Of a stretch of DNA of 64,000 nucleotides, positions 7,519 through 17,138 are shown piece by piece (the stretch's first letter is position 1; each line of letters opens with the position of its first letter). The position numbers were made by a program, and so were the translations under genes. This DNA comes from Halobaculum magnesiiphilum (GTDB lineage Archaea > Halobacteriota > Halobacteria > Halobacteriales > Haloferacaceae), in assembly GCF_019823105.1 (NCBI RefSeq), contig NZ_CP081960.1:186001-250000 (forward strand), given 5' to 3'. The notes under the pieces are model-generated. The model saw only the letters and a program-made list of their open reading frames with translations, was not told where the DNA came from and did no database searches.

Positions 7519-9006
7519 CTACTTCGGAGTGCTGTCGATATTGACGGTCACGTTTTTGACCTGACTCATCTCATCGATCGTGTACTGACCGCCGATACGA
7601 CCGACCCCGCTATCGGTCTTCGAGTGGCCGCCGACGGGTGTATGCGTTTCCCAGTGGGCGCTGCCCTCATTGATGTTGATGAGTCCGGCATGGATCTGTT
7701 CGGCGAAGCGGTACATCTTCGACACTGACTCAGTGAAGACGCCACAGGATAGACCCAAATCGATACCGTTGGCGATGTCGATGGCCTCGTCGTAGTCGGA
7801 GAACGTGATGATCGGTGCGATGGGGCCGAACGTTTCGGCCTCATTGGTCACCATGTCGGTGGTTACATCGTCCAAAACCGTCGGTTGGTAGTAGAGATTG
7901 CCCGGGAGCTGAGTCGAGCGCTCTCCGCCATGGAGGAGTGTTGCCCCTTTCGAGACGGCGTCCTCCACGTGCGCGTCCATCTTTTTGGCGACCGATTCGT
8001 TGTTGAGCGGCCCCATGTCGGTTGCCTCTGATAGGGGATGGCCGAGCGTCACTTCCTTGGTGTGTTCTAGTAACTGCTCCCGAAACGGTTCGTGGACGTC
8101 CTCGTGGACGAGGATGCGTTCACTCGCCGTACAGATCTGGCCGGCATTGGTAAAACAGCCTCCGGCAACGGTTTCGGCAGCATGTTCAATATCGGCATCA
8201 TCGAGGACGATAACCGGACCGTTCCCACCGAGTTCCAACAAGGTCGGTTTGGCGCCTGCATTTCGCGCGACTAACTCGCCTGTCTCAGGGCTACCGGTGA
8301 AGCCGACGGCATCGGTGCCGCCGTGCTTCACGACAGCTTCTCCTACTACCGGCCCCTCCCCGGTAACCAGGTTTAACGCGCCGTCGGGGAGGCCAGTTTC
8401 CGCGAGCACTTCGACCAGTTTCACGGAAAAAACGGACGTTGTCGGTGCGGGAACCCAGACAATGGCGTTTCCGACCCCTAAGCCTGGGGCAAGATATTCG
8501 CTCGGAATCGTCAGCGGATAGTTCCACGGCGTGATGACTCCATAGACGCCGTGAGGTTCGCGGAGAGTGAACACGCGGGTATCTGGATCGGCCGCGGGAA
8601 TGGTCTCTCCGCCCGCTCGCTTGACGTTCTCCGCGGCGTCACGATACATCTCGACAGCCAGATCGACCTCGATCTTCGCCTCGGTGAGCGGTTTCCCTTG
8701 GTCGGCCGAGAGCCACATGGCCAGGTCGTCAGCTTCGCTATTGATAGCGTCGGCAAGTTCGTGAACAAGTTCAGCTCGCTCAAACGCTGTCATTGCCGCC
8801 AGATCTTGCTGAGCCTCGGTCGCCGCCACGACAGCGTCGGACACGTCTTCTTCCGTCCCCATCGTAACCGTCCCGATTACCTCTTCAGTAGCTGGGCTGG
8901 TGGCAGGTGAGCTACGGTTTGGCTTACCCCGCCACTCGCCGTCGATGAAGAGACCGTACGCCTCCTGAGGCAAGTCGTAGACTTGGTGATCCGCTGTATC
9001 TCCCAT
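7519..9006 (-). CDS. NAD(P)-dependent aldehyde dehydrogenase with unusual cofactor motif
   Basis: 495 residues, full-length ALDH superfamily. Catalytic residues are in place: oxyanion Asn162 (TPWNYP), Glu258 in LLELGGNGP, nucleophile Cys292 in NAGQICTASERI. The cofactor-binding strand reads AIVWVPAPTTS, so the usual Lys of the KP(A/S)E motif that contacts the NAD(P) ribose is Val185. Family members oxidise aldehydes, often semialdehydes from amine catabolism. It is convergent with the creatininase gene and divergent from the transporter operon, so it is probably its own unit. The likely role is oxidation of an aldehyde made by the aminotransferase or flavin oxidases nearby. Confidence 0.93.
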   Translation of the reverse strand: MGDTADHQVYDLPQEAYGLFIDGEWRGKPNRSSPATSPATEEVIGTVTMGTEEDVSDAVVAATEAQQDLAAMTAFERAELVHELADAINSEADDLAMWLSADQGKPLTEAKIEVDLAVEMYRDAAENVKRAGGETIPAADPDTRVFTLREPHGVYGVITPWNYPLTIPSEYLAPGLGVGNAIVWVPAPTTSVFSVKLVEVLAETGLPDGALNLVTGEGPVVGEAVVKHGGTDAVGFTGSPETGELVARNAGAKPTLLELGGNGPVIVLDDADIEHAAETVAGGCFTNAGQICTASERILVHEDVHEPFREQLLEHTKEVTLGHPLSEATDMGPLNNESVAKKMDAHVEDAVSKGATLLHGGERSTQLPGNLYYQPTVLDDVTTDMVTNEAETFGPIAPIITFSDYDEAIDIANGIDLGLSCGVFTESVSKMYRFAEQIHAGLININEGSAHWETHTPVGGHSKTDSGVGRIGGQYTIDEMSQVKNVTVNIDSTPK

Positions 9007-9086
9007 ATCCTGCCATCTTGGTCATGTGAGATAAACACTGGCACTTAATTGCTCGTCCCACGAGTTTGTATTCGACGCTCCCCGGG

Positions 9087-9110
9087 TCTATTCGGCGATA
9101 TATTTATTAC
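9087..9110 (+). promoter_or_regulatory. TATA-like promoter of the transporter/MR/FAH operon
   Basis: CTATTCGGCGATATATTTATTACC precedes ATG 9134 by about 25-45 bp. It contains a TATATTTAT core with BRE-like bases before it and is the only evident promoter for the tightly packed genes running to 17013. Confidence 0.45.
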
Positions 9111-9133
9111 CCCCCTATGTGGATTGTCATGCC

Positions 9134-10879
9134 ATGCCTAGCCAAAGGCGTAAATTCCTGAAGCAACTGGGAGTCGTTGGTACAGCAGCCGGCCTCGCAG
9201 GCTGTTCCGGCGAGGGTCAGAACACTCCAGCAGGTGGGAGTACCGAGACGGCTACTCCTGTTGAAACGAAGACGCTCGAGCCGGACATCGAGTACGAGGA
9301 GGTTCCGGAATTCAGTTGGCTTACCCTCGCTAGGGGAGATAATCCAGTCTACTACGAGGAGGCTCAACAGGCACAGGGCATGCTGGAAGAATTGGGATTC
9401 CGGTTTTCGGAGGACGTTTTCGAGTCGGGACAGTGGGTTGATACCCTCTTCGCGAAGGAGTACGACCTGGCGAATATCGGCTGGTCGAACACGGTCGAGC
9501 GGCTGTTCCCGTACTACAACCTCTACTTCAGTTTCCACTCCCAGTACGCGGGCGAGGGCGGTGGGAACTTCATGAACTGGACGAGCGACGAGTACGATAC
9601 GGCCGTCGAAAACTTTGCGTCCGAAATGGACGACGAAGCTCGTCAAGAGCTGGCGTTCCGTTGTCAGGAGATCATCGCCCAGAACGCGCCAGTCGCAATG
9701 ATGACCCACCCGTCGTCGTTGATCGCGCACAACACTCAGGAGTACTCTGGATGGGACCCGATGGTCGGCGAGTGGGCGTACTTCAACCCGACGACTCTCA
9801 AGACGGGCGTGGACGAGGCGGGCGACGGGACAGTGATCTTCGCCACGACGTCTCCCCCTGAGCAGTATCCCAACTTCATGTCCCACACGGGACCGGCAGC
9901 TGTGTTCCTCCACAAACTGAACTACGACCCACTGGTGCAGATGGACACGGAGGGTCAGCCGATCGCGGAGGGTGCGGCTCAGGATTGGGAAATCGTTGAT
10001 GACACGACTATCGACGTCCAGCTACGCGAGGGCATGACCTGGCATGATGGTGAGCCAGTAACGCCGGAGGACGTCAAGTTTACGTGGGATTACGCAACGG
10101 AATGGGGTATCCCGTACCTCTCCTCGGACCTTGCACCCTACGAGAGCTCGGAGGTGATGAGTAACAACACGATCCGGTTCAACCTCAAGAATCCGTTCGC
10201 AGGGTTCGTGCAGGTCAGCCTTTACAGGGTACCCATCCTGCCCCAGCACATCTGGGACGGGGTCGCAGAGGAAAATGACCTCGACCATCCAGGACAGTGG
10301 ACTGACCCAGATATGACGGGCAGTGGGCCGTTCATGATGACAGAGTACGACCCCGGCAACCGCATTGTCTTCGAGAAGCACGAAGGCCATTACCACGCTG
10401 AGGAGTACGATATGGACCAAATCGTGTACAACATTTACGGTTCGAACTCGACCGCCGTAGGTGATCTCATCAACGGTGATGCGACATTCTCTCAAGGCCT
10501 CGGAACCATCGACTGGGAACGGACGCAGGAGAGTGGAAATACGGAAGCGATCCAGAACCCAAGTATCCAGGCTAACGGGGTGTTCATGAATACGAATAAC
10601 GAGCCGTTCAATGACGTGATTGTCCGTCGAGCGGTCGCACACGCGATCGACCGTTCGCTCATCGTTCAGACTGTACACCAAGGGAACGCCGAACCCGCAA
10701 AGTCTCCGATCGCACCGGCCAACGAGTTCTATCACAATCCCGACGTACCCGCGTACCAGCATAGCCTGAGCCGGGCCCAAGCCCTTCTTCAGGAGAGTGG
10801 GTTCAGATACGATGGCGATACCTTGCTTTGGCCGACAGATTGGGAGCCGAACACGGAATTCGTCAGCGTCGATAGCTAA
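9134..10879 (+). CDS. Peptide-type ABC substrate-binding lipoprotein with circularly permuted lobe order
   Basis: 581 residues from ATG 9134; an ATG at 9119 would push the signal inward. The N-terminus has a Tat motif (RRKFLKQLG, 5-13) and lipobox LAGC (Cys24), so it is exported folded and lipid-anchored. It belongs to family 5 solute-binding proteins (DppA/OppA). Residues about 58-222 (LARGDNPVYYEEAQQ, then GGGNFMNWTSDEYDTAVEN and EIIAQNAPVAMMTHP) match what is normally the C-terminal lobe. The usual N-terminal start (YDPLVQMDTEGQPIAEGAAQ, then LREGMTWHDGEPVTPEDVKF) begins only near 232. The protein stops at DGDTLLWPTDWEPNTEF, where that lobe normally follows. The binding protein at 18636-20330 has normal order and serves as internal control. 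First gene of the run 9134-17013. Confidence 0.9.
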   Translation: MPSQRRKFLKQLGVVGTAAGLAGCSGEGQNTPAGGSTETATPVETKTLEPDIEYEEVPEFSWLTLARGDNPVYYEEAQQAQGMLEELGFRFSEDVFESGQWVDTLFAKEYDLANIGWSNTVERLFPYYNLYFSFHSQYAGEGGGNFMNWTSDEYDTAVENFASEMDDEARQELAFRCQEIIAQNAPVAMMTHPSSLIAHNTQEYSGWDPMVGEWAYFNPTTLKTGVDEAGDGTVIFATTSPPEQYPNFMSHTGPAAVFLHKLNYDPLVQMDTEGQPIAEGAAQDWEIVDDTTIDVQLREGMTWHDGEPVTPEDVKFTWDYATEWGIPYLSSDLAPYESSEVMSNNTIRFNLKNPFAGFVQVSLYRVPILPQHIWDGVAEENDLDHPGQWTDPDMTGSGPFMMTEYDPGNRIVFEKHEGHYHAEEYDMDQIVYNIYGSNSTAVGDLINGDATFSQGLGTIDWERTQESGNTEAIQNPSIQANGVFMNTNNEPFNDVIVRRAVAHAIDRSLIVQTVHQGNAEPAKSPIAPANEFYHNPDVPAYQHSLSRAQALLQESGFRYDGDTLLWPTDWEPNTEFVSVDS

Positions 10880-10964
10880 CTGATCATGACCCAAGCCCGT
10901 ACATCGGACAGGCCGGACTGCGTGCTCTCAGGGCGGCTCACAGAGTCACGGCGATGGAGGGTCC

Positions 10965-11957
10965 ATGAATAAGAAAGTCACCTTCATCCTTCAGCGACTG
11001 GCGCTGACGCTCGTCTCGCTGTTCGCAGTTGTAACGCTGCTGTTCCTGTTGTTCCGAATCATGCCCGGAGACCCGGCGAGTCAACTCGTGTCCCCGCGGT
11101 TCTCCGATGAACAGCGCCAGGCTATCCTCGCACAGCACGGGCTCACACAGCCGTTGCACATCCAGTACCTGTACTACTTGGAGAACCTCGCACAAGGGAA
11201 CCTCGGTGTCTCGTTCCAGTACGGACGGCCGGTGCTACCGTTCCTTCTGAACAAGACGCTAAACACGCTCTCGATAACGGTACCTGCGCTATTCCTTGCA
11301 TTCACGTTCGGGCCGTTCATCGGCGCGAACTTCGCATGGAACCGGAACGAATCCCTCGATTCGTACGGAACCGGTCTGGTGTTGATCGCGTTCGCTGCGC
11401 CGATATTCTGGACCGGAATGTTGGCGATCATGGTGTTTTCGTTCTGGCTCGGATGGCTCCCGTCCTCGGGGATGCACTCGGCGACCTACACCGAGACGTC
11501 GCTCGTCGGGCGGTTCGCCTCTCTCGAGTTCATCAGGCACGCGATCCTTCCGATCCTGATCTTCGGACTGTGGCGCTTGAGTCAGCCGACGCTGATCATG
11601 CGAAACAACATGATCGACGTTATCGGCGCAGACTTCATCAAGCTGAAACGCGCCGAGGGACTCGACGAGAGGCGAATCATGTACCGTCACGGGGCGCGAA
11701 ACGCACTGCTGCCGTTGGTACACTATATGGCCTTAGCGTTCGGATTCGCCTTCGGCGGCTCCATCATCTTGGAAACGGTGTTCTCCTGGCCAGGGGTCGG
11801 ACGGGCGATGTGGACCGCAGTCCTTGCCAGTGATTACCCCGTGGCCCAAGGGGCGTTCATGATCATCTCGGTTGCTATTATCCTGTTAAACTTCCTGGTC
11901 GACGTGCTCTCTGTGTACGTCGATCCGCGAGTGGCCGACACGGGGGTAGAGACGTGA
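10965..11957 (+). CDS. ABC transporter permease, DppB/OppB type
   Basis: 330 residues with about six membrane helices, the first at 8-32. The N-terminal family signature FRIMPGDPASQLV is present, as is the cytoplasmic EAA-like loop with the ATPase contact (RAEGLDERRIMYRHGARNALLP). It imports peptide- or opine-like solutes with the neighbouring genes. It starts 85 bp after the binding protein; its stop overlaps the GTG start of the next permease by 4 bp. Confidence 0.94.
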   Translation: MNKKVTFILQRLALTLVSLFAVVTLLFLLFRIMPGDPASQLVSPRFSDEQRQAILAQHGLTQPLHIQYLYYLENLAQGNLGVSFQYGRPVLPFLLNKTLNTLSITVPALFLAFTFGPFIGANFAWNRNESLDSYGTGLVLIAFAAPIFWTGMLAIMVFSFWLGWLPSSGMHSATYTETSLVGRFASLEFIRHAILPILIFGLWRLSQPTLIMRNNMIDVIGADFIKLKRAEGLDERRIMYRHGARNALLPLVHYMALAFGFAFGGSIILETVFSWPGVGRAMWTAVLASDYPVAQGAFMIISVAIILLNFLVDVLSVYVDPRVADTGVET

Positions 11958-12868
11958 TCGAAGTCGTCCTCAATCGGTTGTCGACTGGCAGGCGACTCCA
12001 GTACGCACACTACATCGAGCAGATCCGTGATGGGGTGAACGTGTTCACCGAGAACCGGATGGCCACCGTCGCGATGGTGATCGTTCTGGCAACCCTCCTG
12101 ATGGCGGTCTTTGCGCCGTTCATCGCACCGTATGAGCCGACCGAAACCGTCTACAATGACCAGGGACAGCCGGAGACACTCCAACCGCCGACGGTCAACA
12201 ATCCGATGGGTACCAACCATCTGGCACAGGACATTTACAGTCAGTGGATATACGGGAGTCGGGTGTCGCTGCTTGTCGGCTTCCTCTCAGCCATCACAGT
12301 AATCTCGATCGGCACCACCGTCGGGCTCGTCTCCGGCTACTACAAGGGACTCATCGACCTTGTGTTGATGCGGGTAGTCGACATCCTCTATGCCATTCCG
12401 GCCACGCCGCTGGTCTTAGTCGTAGCCATGTTCTGGGGTAGTTCCGTCTGGACCGTCATAATCGCCATGATGTTGGTCCTCTGGCGGACCTCCGCACGGC
12501 TAATACGTTCGGAGACGATGTCGCTGGCAGAGCAACCATTCGTAAAGGCTGCCCGAGCTTCGGGGGCGAGCGACATGCGTATCATGTTCGTCCATATCGC
12601 ACCGATCCTGGTCCCGATCATGCTCATTGAGGGGACTTTCGTTGCGGGATCAGCCATACTGCTGGAGGCTGGCATCTCTTTCCTGGGATTAGGTGCGACC
12701 GAGATGATGAGTTGGGGTGTGATGCTCCAGCTCACCTTCTCGAGTGGCGCGATCTCAGTTGCTTGGTGGTGGGTTCTCCCGCCGGGCCTCAGTATCACCG
12801 CCCTCGTGGTGTCGTTCTTCTACATCTCGCGGGGTATCGAAGACGTAACTAACCCACAAATCGAATAA
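11954..12868 (+). CDS. ABC transporter permease, DppC/OppC type
   Basis: 304 residues, starting at GTG 11954 within a GTGA overlap with the preceding stop, which favours this start. The N-terminal helix near 36-58 is followed by the extracellular loop carrying [20 protein letters not shown], the DppC hallmark (usually GTDxxGRDxxSRxxYGxR). The EAA loop reads [21 protein letters not shown]. It forms the heterodimeric channel with the 10965 gene and precedes the ATPases. Confidence 0.94.
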   Translation: MIEVVLNRLSTGRRLQYAHYIEQIRDGVNVFTENRMATVAMVIVLATLLMAVFAPFIAPYEPTETVYNDQGQPETLQPPTVNNPMGTNHLAQDIYSQWIYGSRVSLLVGFLSAITVISIGTTVGLVSGYYKGLIDLVLMRVVDILYAIPATPLVLVVAMFWGSSVWTVIIAMMLVLWRTSARLIRSETMSLAEQPFVKAARASGASDMRIMFVHIAPILVPIMLIEGTFVAGSAILLEAGISFLGLGATEMMSWGVMLQLTFSSGAISVAWWWVLPPGLSITALVVSFFYISRGIEDVTNPQIE

Positions 12869-12870
12869 CC

Positions 12871-13896
12871 ATGTCGTTACTCACTATCGAAGACCTCGGC
12901 GTCGCATATGAGGATGAGAGCACCGTCGTTCAGGCGGTTGAATCAGTGGACCTCTCGGTCGAAGCCGGTGAGACGCTCGGAGTCGTCGGAGAGAGCGGAT
13001 GCGGGAAATCGACTATCATCAAGTCTCTCATCCGCATCCTCGACGAGAACGGTTCCGTCGATGAGGGTCAGATCCTGTTCAAAGGTCGGGACCTGACTCA
13101 GTATTCGATCGAGGAACTAAACGAGGAGATCCGCTGGAAGGAGATCTCCTACATCCCGCAGAATGCGATGGCCTCACTGGACCCCGTCTACCGGATCGGA
13201 GACCAGATCGTCGAGGTCATCCGCGCCCACACCGATCGGACCAAACAGGAGGCTCGAGATCGGGCAAAGGACCTGCTGACTGATGTTGGCTTGGACGAGG
13301 AACGACTCTACGACTACCCACACGAACTGTCGGGAGGTCAACGCCAGCGGGCGGTGATCGCTCTCGCGCTTGCGCTCGAACCGTCGGTCATCTTGGCGGA
13401 CGAACCGACGACCGGTCTGGACGTAGTCATTCAAGACGAGATCCTCTCGCTGTTAGATGATATCCAAGCAGAGATCGATTGCGCGATTATCCTCGTCACT
13501 CACGACATGAGCGTCGTCGCGGAGGTAGCAGACACCATCGCGGTGATGTACGGTGGTCGTGTGATGGAATTCGGGCCGACAACGGAGGTGTTCGGCGAGA
13601 GCGCACATCCCTACACCATCGGCCTGAAGAACGCGTTCCCGTCACTGGAACGAGGAGAGAAGTCACGGCTAGTCAGCATTCCGGGAGCACCGCCGAATCT
13701 GAGAGACCCGCCGTCTGGGTGCCGTTTCAAAAGTCGGTGTCCCTTCGCTACTGCGGAATGCGATACCGTTGAACCGCCAACGGTCGAGGTAGGGGAACGT
13801 CATCGAGCCAAATGCCATTACACCGACCAAGCAGCCGATTTCAGAGAGGAAGGGAAGTCTGCAGAGCTCTGGCTTTCCGTTGGGGGTGAGCAGTAA
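12871..13896 (+). CDS. ABC transporter ATP-binding protein, DppD/OppD type
   Basis: 341 residues. Walker [10 protein letters not shown] (about 44-52), the Q-loop at YIPQNAM, signature LSGGQRQR (about 152-159), Walker [13 protein letters not shown] and H-loop VTHD are complete. The C-terminal oligopeptide-transporter extension has Cys residues in [17 protein letters not shown] plus CHY, which in this family can hold an Fe-S cluster. It starts 2 bp after the permease stop and energises the permease pair with the next gene. Confidence 0.95.
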   Translation: MSLLTIEDLGVAYEDESTVVQAVESVDLSVEAGETLGVVGESGCGKSTIIKSLIRILDENGSVDEGQILFKGRDLTQYSIEELNEEIRWKEISYIPQNAMASLDPVYRIGDQIVEVIRAHTDRTKQEARDRAKDLLTDVGLDEERLYDYPHELSGGQRQRAVIALALALEPSVILADEPTTGLDVVIQDEILSLLDDIQAEIDCAIILVTHDMSVVAEVADTIAVMYGGRVMEFGPTTEVFGESAHPYTIGLKNAFPSLERGEKSRLVSIPGAPPNLRDPPSGCRFKSRCPFATAECDTVEPPTVEVGERHRAKCHYTDQAADFREEGKSAELWLSVGGEQ

Positions 13897-13897
13897 T

Positions 13898-14929
13898 ATG
13901 TCGAGACAAACGACCAGCTCCGATTCAAAAACGCACCCACTATTCCGGGTGCAAGGTCTTTCGAAGTGGTTCTCGTCCACGGGCGAAGGGTCGTTCTTAT
14001 CGAACCTCTTCTCCCAAGGGGACCACCTGAAGGCTGTCGACGATGTCGACTTCACCATCGGCAGAGGGGAGATTGTTGGACTGGCCGGCCAGAGCGGCTG
14101 CGGGAAGTCTACACTGGGCGAACTCTTGGTCGGACTCCAGGAGCCAACGGACGGACAGATCACGTTTGACGGTAACGACGTCAATTCCTTCGACTCCGCA
14201 GAAATGAACGCCTTCCGCAGAAAGGCACAGGTCATTTTTCAGGACCCGTATGAAGCGATGAACCCACGGTTCCCGGTCGCCCGTACTGTCTCTGAACCCC
14301 TGAAGATCCACGGCATTGGTGATCGAGAATCCCGAATTGAACGAACCAGGGAGACGCTGGAGGAGGTAGGACTCTCACCCGCCGAGAAGTATCTGGATAA
14401 GCTCCCGGGGGAACTCTCCGGAGGAGAACGCCAGCGGGTGTGTATCGCTCGGGCCATTATTCTGGACCCTGACTTCCTGATCGCCGACGAGCCGGTCTCG
14501 ATGCTGGACGTCAGTGTTCGAACTGGCATCCTCCATCTGTTCGAGCGGCTTCAGGCCGAGCGAGATCTGTCCATTCTTTACATCTCTCACGATCTCTCCA
14601 CAATAAACTACCTTGCCGATCGCACGATGATCATGTACCTCGGGAAGATAGTCGAGTCGGGGGTGACCGACCGGGTCATTCACGAACCGTCTCATCCGTA
14701 CACTGAGGCACTGCTCGAATCAGTCCCCGACCCTGACCCGATGGCGACTCGATCTCGGGGTCAGTTAGAAGGACAGGTTCCGAGTCCAACTGATATCCCA
14801 TCCGGTTGTCGATTCCATCCGCGGTGTGCCTACGCTGACGAGACGTGTTCAGCGGTCGAACCCGACCTTGAAGAGAAAGGTGAGGGTCAACGGGAAGTGG
14901 CCTGTCACTACCCCTTGGAGGCCAACTGA
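13898..14929 (+). CDS. ABC transporter ATP-binding protein, DppF/OppF type
   Basis: 343 residues from ATG 13898; a TTG at 13880 in the same frame overlaps the upstream gene and is less likely. GGGGGTGAG just upstream is a plausible ribosome-binding site. Walker A GQSGCGKST, signature LSGGERQR, Walker B FLIADEPVSMLD and ISHD are intact. The C-terminus again carries the Cys-rich SGCRFHPRCAYADETC tail. It is separated by one base from the preceding stop and by two from the next start. Confidence 0.95.
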   Translation: MSRQTTSSDSKTHPLFRVQGLSKWFSSTGEGSFLSNLFSQGDHLKAVDDVDFTIGRGEIVGLAGQSGCGKSTLGELLVGLQEPTDGQITFDGNDVNSFDSAEMNAFRRKAQVIFQDPYEAMNPRFPVARTVSEPLKIHGIGDRESRIERTRETLEEVGLSPAEKYLDKLPGELSGGERQRVCIARAIILDPDFLIADEPVSMLDVSVRTGILHLFERLQAERDLSILYISHDLSTINYLADRTMIMYLGKIVESGVTDRVIHEPSHPYTEALLESVPDPDPMATRSRGQLEGQVPSPTDIPSGCRFHPRCAYADETCSAVEPDLEEKGEGQREVACHYPLEAN

Positions 14930-14931
14930 CC

Positions 14932-16041
14932 ATGGAAGTCGCCTCCATCGAAGCTATCCCAGTCGAGGTTGGGGTTCGACCTCTCGACGACGGGGGGATC
15001 GCACCTTACCGTGGCAAACACGGAGCGGTCGAGAACGTCGAACGAGTTCTGCTTCGGCTCGAAACCACGACCGGCATCGAAGGTTGGGGTGAGATTCGGC
15101 CGTCACCCTCGGTCGACTCGGCACTCGCAGTACTAAAGTCGGACATAATCCCAGAGGCAGTTGGTCGTCCGCTGTGGGCGATTGAGGCATTCAGGAATGC
15201 GTTCCACTACGAGTATTTGGACGTGAATGGCTACGTGGCAGGTGTTGAGATGGCAATGTGGGACGCACTCGGTCACGAGTTGGGTGTGCCGCTTCACCAA
15301 CTTCTCGGGGGGCGGATCGATGAGGCGGTTCCAATTGCTGCAACGCTAGGTATTCTGAGTCCGGAGCGGTCCCGTGAATTCGCTCGTCGAGCCCTCGAGG
15401 CGGGCTACGATGTGCTGAAAGTGAAGGCTGGGCGCAACTGGAAGCAGGATGTTGACCGAGTCTTGGCGATGGATAACGAAGTCGACGGAGACTTGGAATT
15501 CCGCGTCGACCCTAATCAGGGCTGGACGTTCGAAGACGCCGTCCGCGTGGGAGCATGGCTCGAAGACGCCGGGGTGTATCTCCAGTATTTCGAACAACCC
15601 ATCAGGGTCGATTCGATCGGGACCTACCGAAGTCTTCGGAGTCGCCTGCACACCCCTATCGGAATCAATGAAGACACCTATCATCGGCGAAATCTAACAC
15701 AGCTTCTCCATGCAGATGCCATTGATGTGGCCGTGGTTGACCTCGTGCCTGCCGGTGGGATCCTCGCACTGAAGGCTCAGGCGGCGGTCGCGGATGAGTA
15801 CGGTATCTCACTCGCCCATCATGACGGGTTCGATCTGGGTGTCAAAAAGGCCGCCGTGCTCCACTCTGTCGCCACTACACCGGCGATTAACTTGGCAGTG
15901 GACACGGTCTACCCACACTGGGAAGAGTACCTTCTGAAGGCCCCGTTGACAGTCTCGGAAGGGACGATGGTTGTCCCCGACGGGCCAGGGTTAGGGGTGT
16001 CGGTCGACCCTGCACAACTCGATCGACTTCGTATCGACTGA
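14932..16041 (+). CDS. Mandelate racemase/muconate lactonizing enzyme-family protein
   Basis: 369 residues, enolase superfamily. The N-terminal capping domain (1-120) precedes a TIM barrel. The barrel shows the KVKAG motif (KxK, general base), metal ligands in RVDPNQGW (Asp), YFEQPI (Glu) and GINEDTY (Glu), then VVDLVPAGGI and SLAHHDG late in the barrel. These enzymes abstract a proton alpha to a carboxylate, then racemise, epimerise, dehydrate or cycloisomerise. Lying between transporter ATPases and a fumarylacetoacetase-family enzyme, it probably acts on the imported carboxylate or its product. Epimerase versus acid-sugar dehydratase cannot be settled by eye. Confidence 0.9.
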   Translation: MEVASIEAIPVEVGVRPLDDGGIAPYRGKHGAVENVERVLLRLETTTGIEGWGEIRPSPSVDSALAVLKSDIIPEAVGRPLWAIEAFRNAFHYEYLDVNGYVAGVEMAMWDALGHELGVPLHQLLGGRIDEAVPIAATLGILSPERSREFARRALEAGYDVLKVKAGRNWKQDVDRVLAMDNEVDGDLEFRVDPNQGWTFEDAVRVGAWLEDAGVYLQYFEQPIRVDSIGTYRSLRSRLHTPIGINEDTYHRRNLTQLLHADAIDVAVVDLVPAGGILALKAQAAVADEYGISLAHHDGFDLGVKKAAVLHSVATTPAINLAVDTVYPHWEEYLLKAPLTVSEGTMVVPDGPGLGVSVDPAQLDRLRID

Positions 16042-16125
16042 TCGTTGATATCTATACGATCGAGTGGACCGATCGCTGCAGAGCTACCCAAACGGCTAAT
16101 ACCCAGCGGTCCACTTATCTGGGCG

Positions 16126-17013
16126 ATGCGACTCGTCAGATTCTCTCACGGTGAGGAACAGCCACGGCTGGGTGCACTTGAACCGAGCACGGAAGTGGTC
16201 GTTGACCTCCAAGCGGTCGGAACCGACCTCGACGTCGGTATCCCCTCCAGTATGCGGACACTCCTAGCGAGGCCCCGGTGGCAAGAGACGGTCAAACTAC
16301 TCCGAGACTACGCCATAGACGTAGAAACGGGCCTCCACGAACGGCAGGAAGTCGAGATCCTTTCCCCTCTCGTTGAACCCCAGAAGATCATCTGTGTTGG
16401 GCTCAACTACATCGAACATATCGAGGAATCCGAGGAAGAACGACCCGAGAACCCAGTATTGTTCTCGAAATATGCCTCCGCATTGGTTGGTCCCGGCCAA
16501 GCAATCAAGTGGGACCCAGAATTAACATCGGAAGTGGATTACGAAGTTGAACTTGCCGCTGTCGTCGGAAAACGAGCCCGGCGGATCGACAGATCCCGGG
16601 CGAGAGACCACATTGCCGGCTACACCGTCGCGAATGACGTCTCAGCACGTGATCTACAGTTCGCGGACGAGCAGTGGGTCCGCGGGAAAACGCTAGATAC
16701 GTTTTGTCCGCTTGGTCCTGCGATCGTCACGGAAGACGAACTTGAGGATCCTGAGGACCTGCGACTGTGGGCAGAGGTAAATGGGGAACGGCTTCAGGAC
16801 TCGACGACGGAGAACCTTATTTTCGGGATTGATGAACTCGTCTCATTCTGCAGTCGGGCCTTCACTCTCGAACCGGGAGACGTAATTCTCACAGGGACTC
16901 CGACGGGTGTCGGTGTGTTCAGAGATCCTCCCGTCCTGCTGGACGATGGGGATCAGGTCACGGTTGGGATCGAAGAAATCGGGGAGCTTACCAACATGTG
17001 CTGTCATCAGTAA
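16126..17013 (+). CDS. Fumarylacetoacetate hydrolase-family protein
   Basis: 295 residues from ATG 16126 (MRLVRFSHGEE); an upstream in-frame TTG at 16045 adds residues unlike the family. Motifs include KIICVGLNYIEHIEE, SEVDYEVELAAVVGK with metal-binding Glu, GYTVANDVSARDLQ and LTGTPTGVG. Family members hydrolyse C-C bonds of acylpyruvates, decarboxylate oxaloacetate, or act in homoprotocatechuate and sugar-acid pathways. It is the last gene of the operon-like run, about 85 bp after the preceding stop, and would complete breakdown of the compound processed by the preceding enzyme. Confidence 0.92.
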   Translation: MRLVRFSHGEEQPRLGALEPSTEVVVDLQAVGTDLDVGIPSSMRTLLARPRWQETVKLLRDYAIDVETGLHERQEVEILSPLVEPQKIICVGLNYIEHIEESEEERPENPVLFSKYASALVGPGQAIKWDPELTSEVDYEVELAAVVGKRARRIDRSRARDHIAGYTVANDVSARDLQFADEQWVRGKTLDTFCPLGPAIVTEDELEDPEDLRLWAEVNGERLQDSTTENLIFGIDELVSFCSRAFTLEPGDVILTGTPTGVGVFRDPPVLLDDGDQVTVGIEEIGELTNMCCHQ

Positions 17014-17138
17014 TCGCTGTCTCTGACTGGATTCGAAACCTAAGACGCTGGTAATATGTAGTTCCTTTGTTTAGGTTTCTATAATATTATGTTAATTCAG
17101 CTTATATACTAAAAGTAGGATGATTCCTACCCTCGCCA

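Noticed and set aside
10886-10972. 28-codon frame between the permuted binding protein and the permease
   Set aside because: It has no homology to the missing lobe and overlaps the permease start out of frame; it probably arises by chance.
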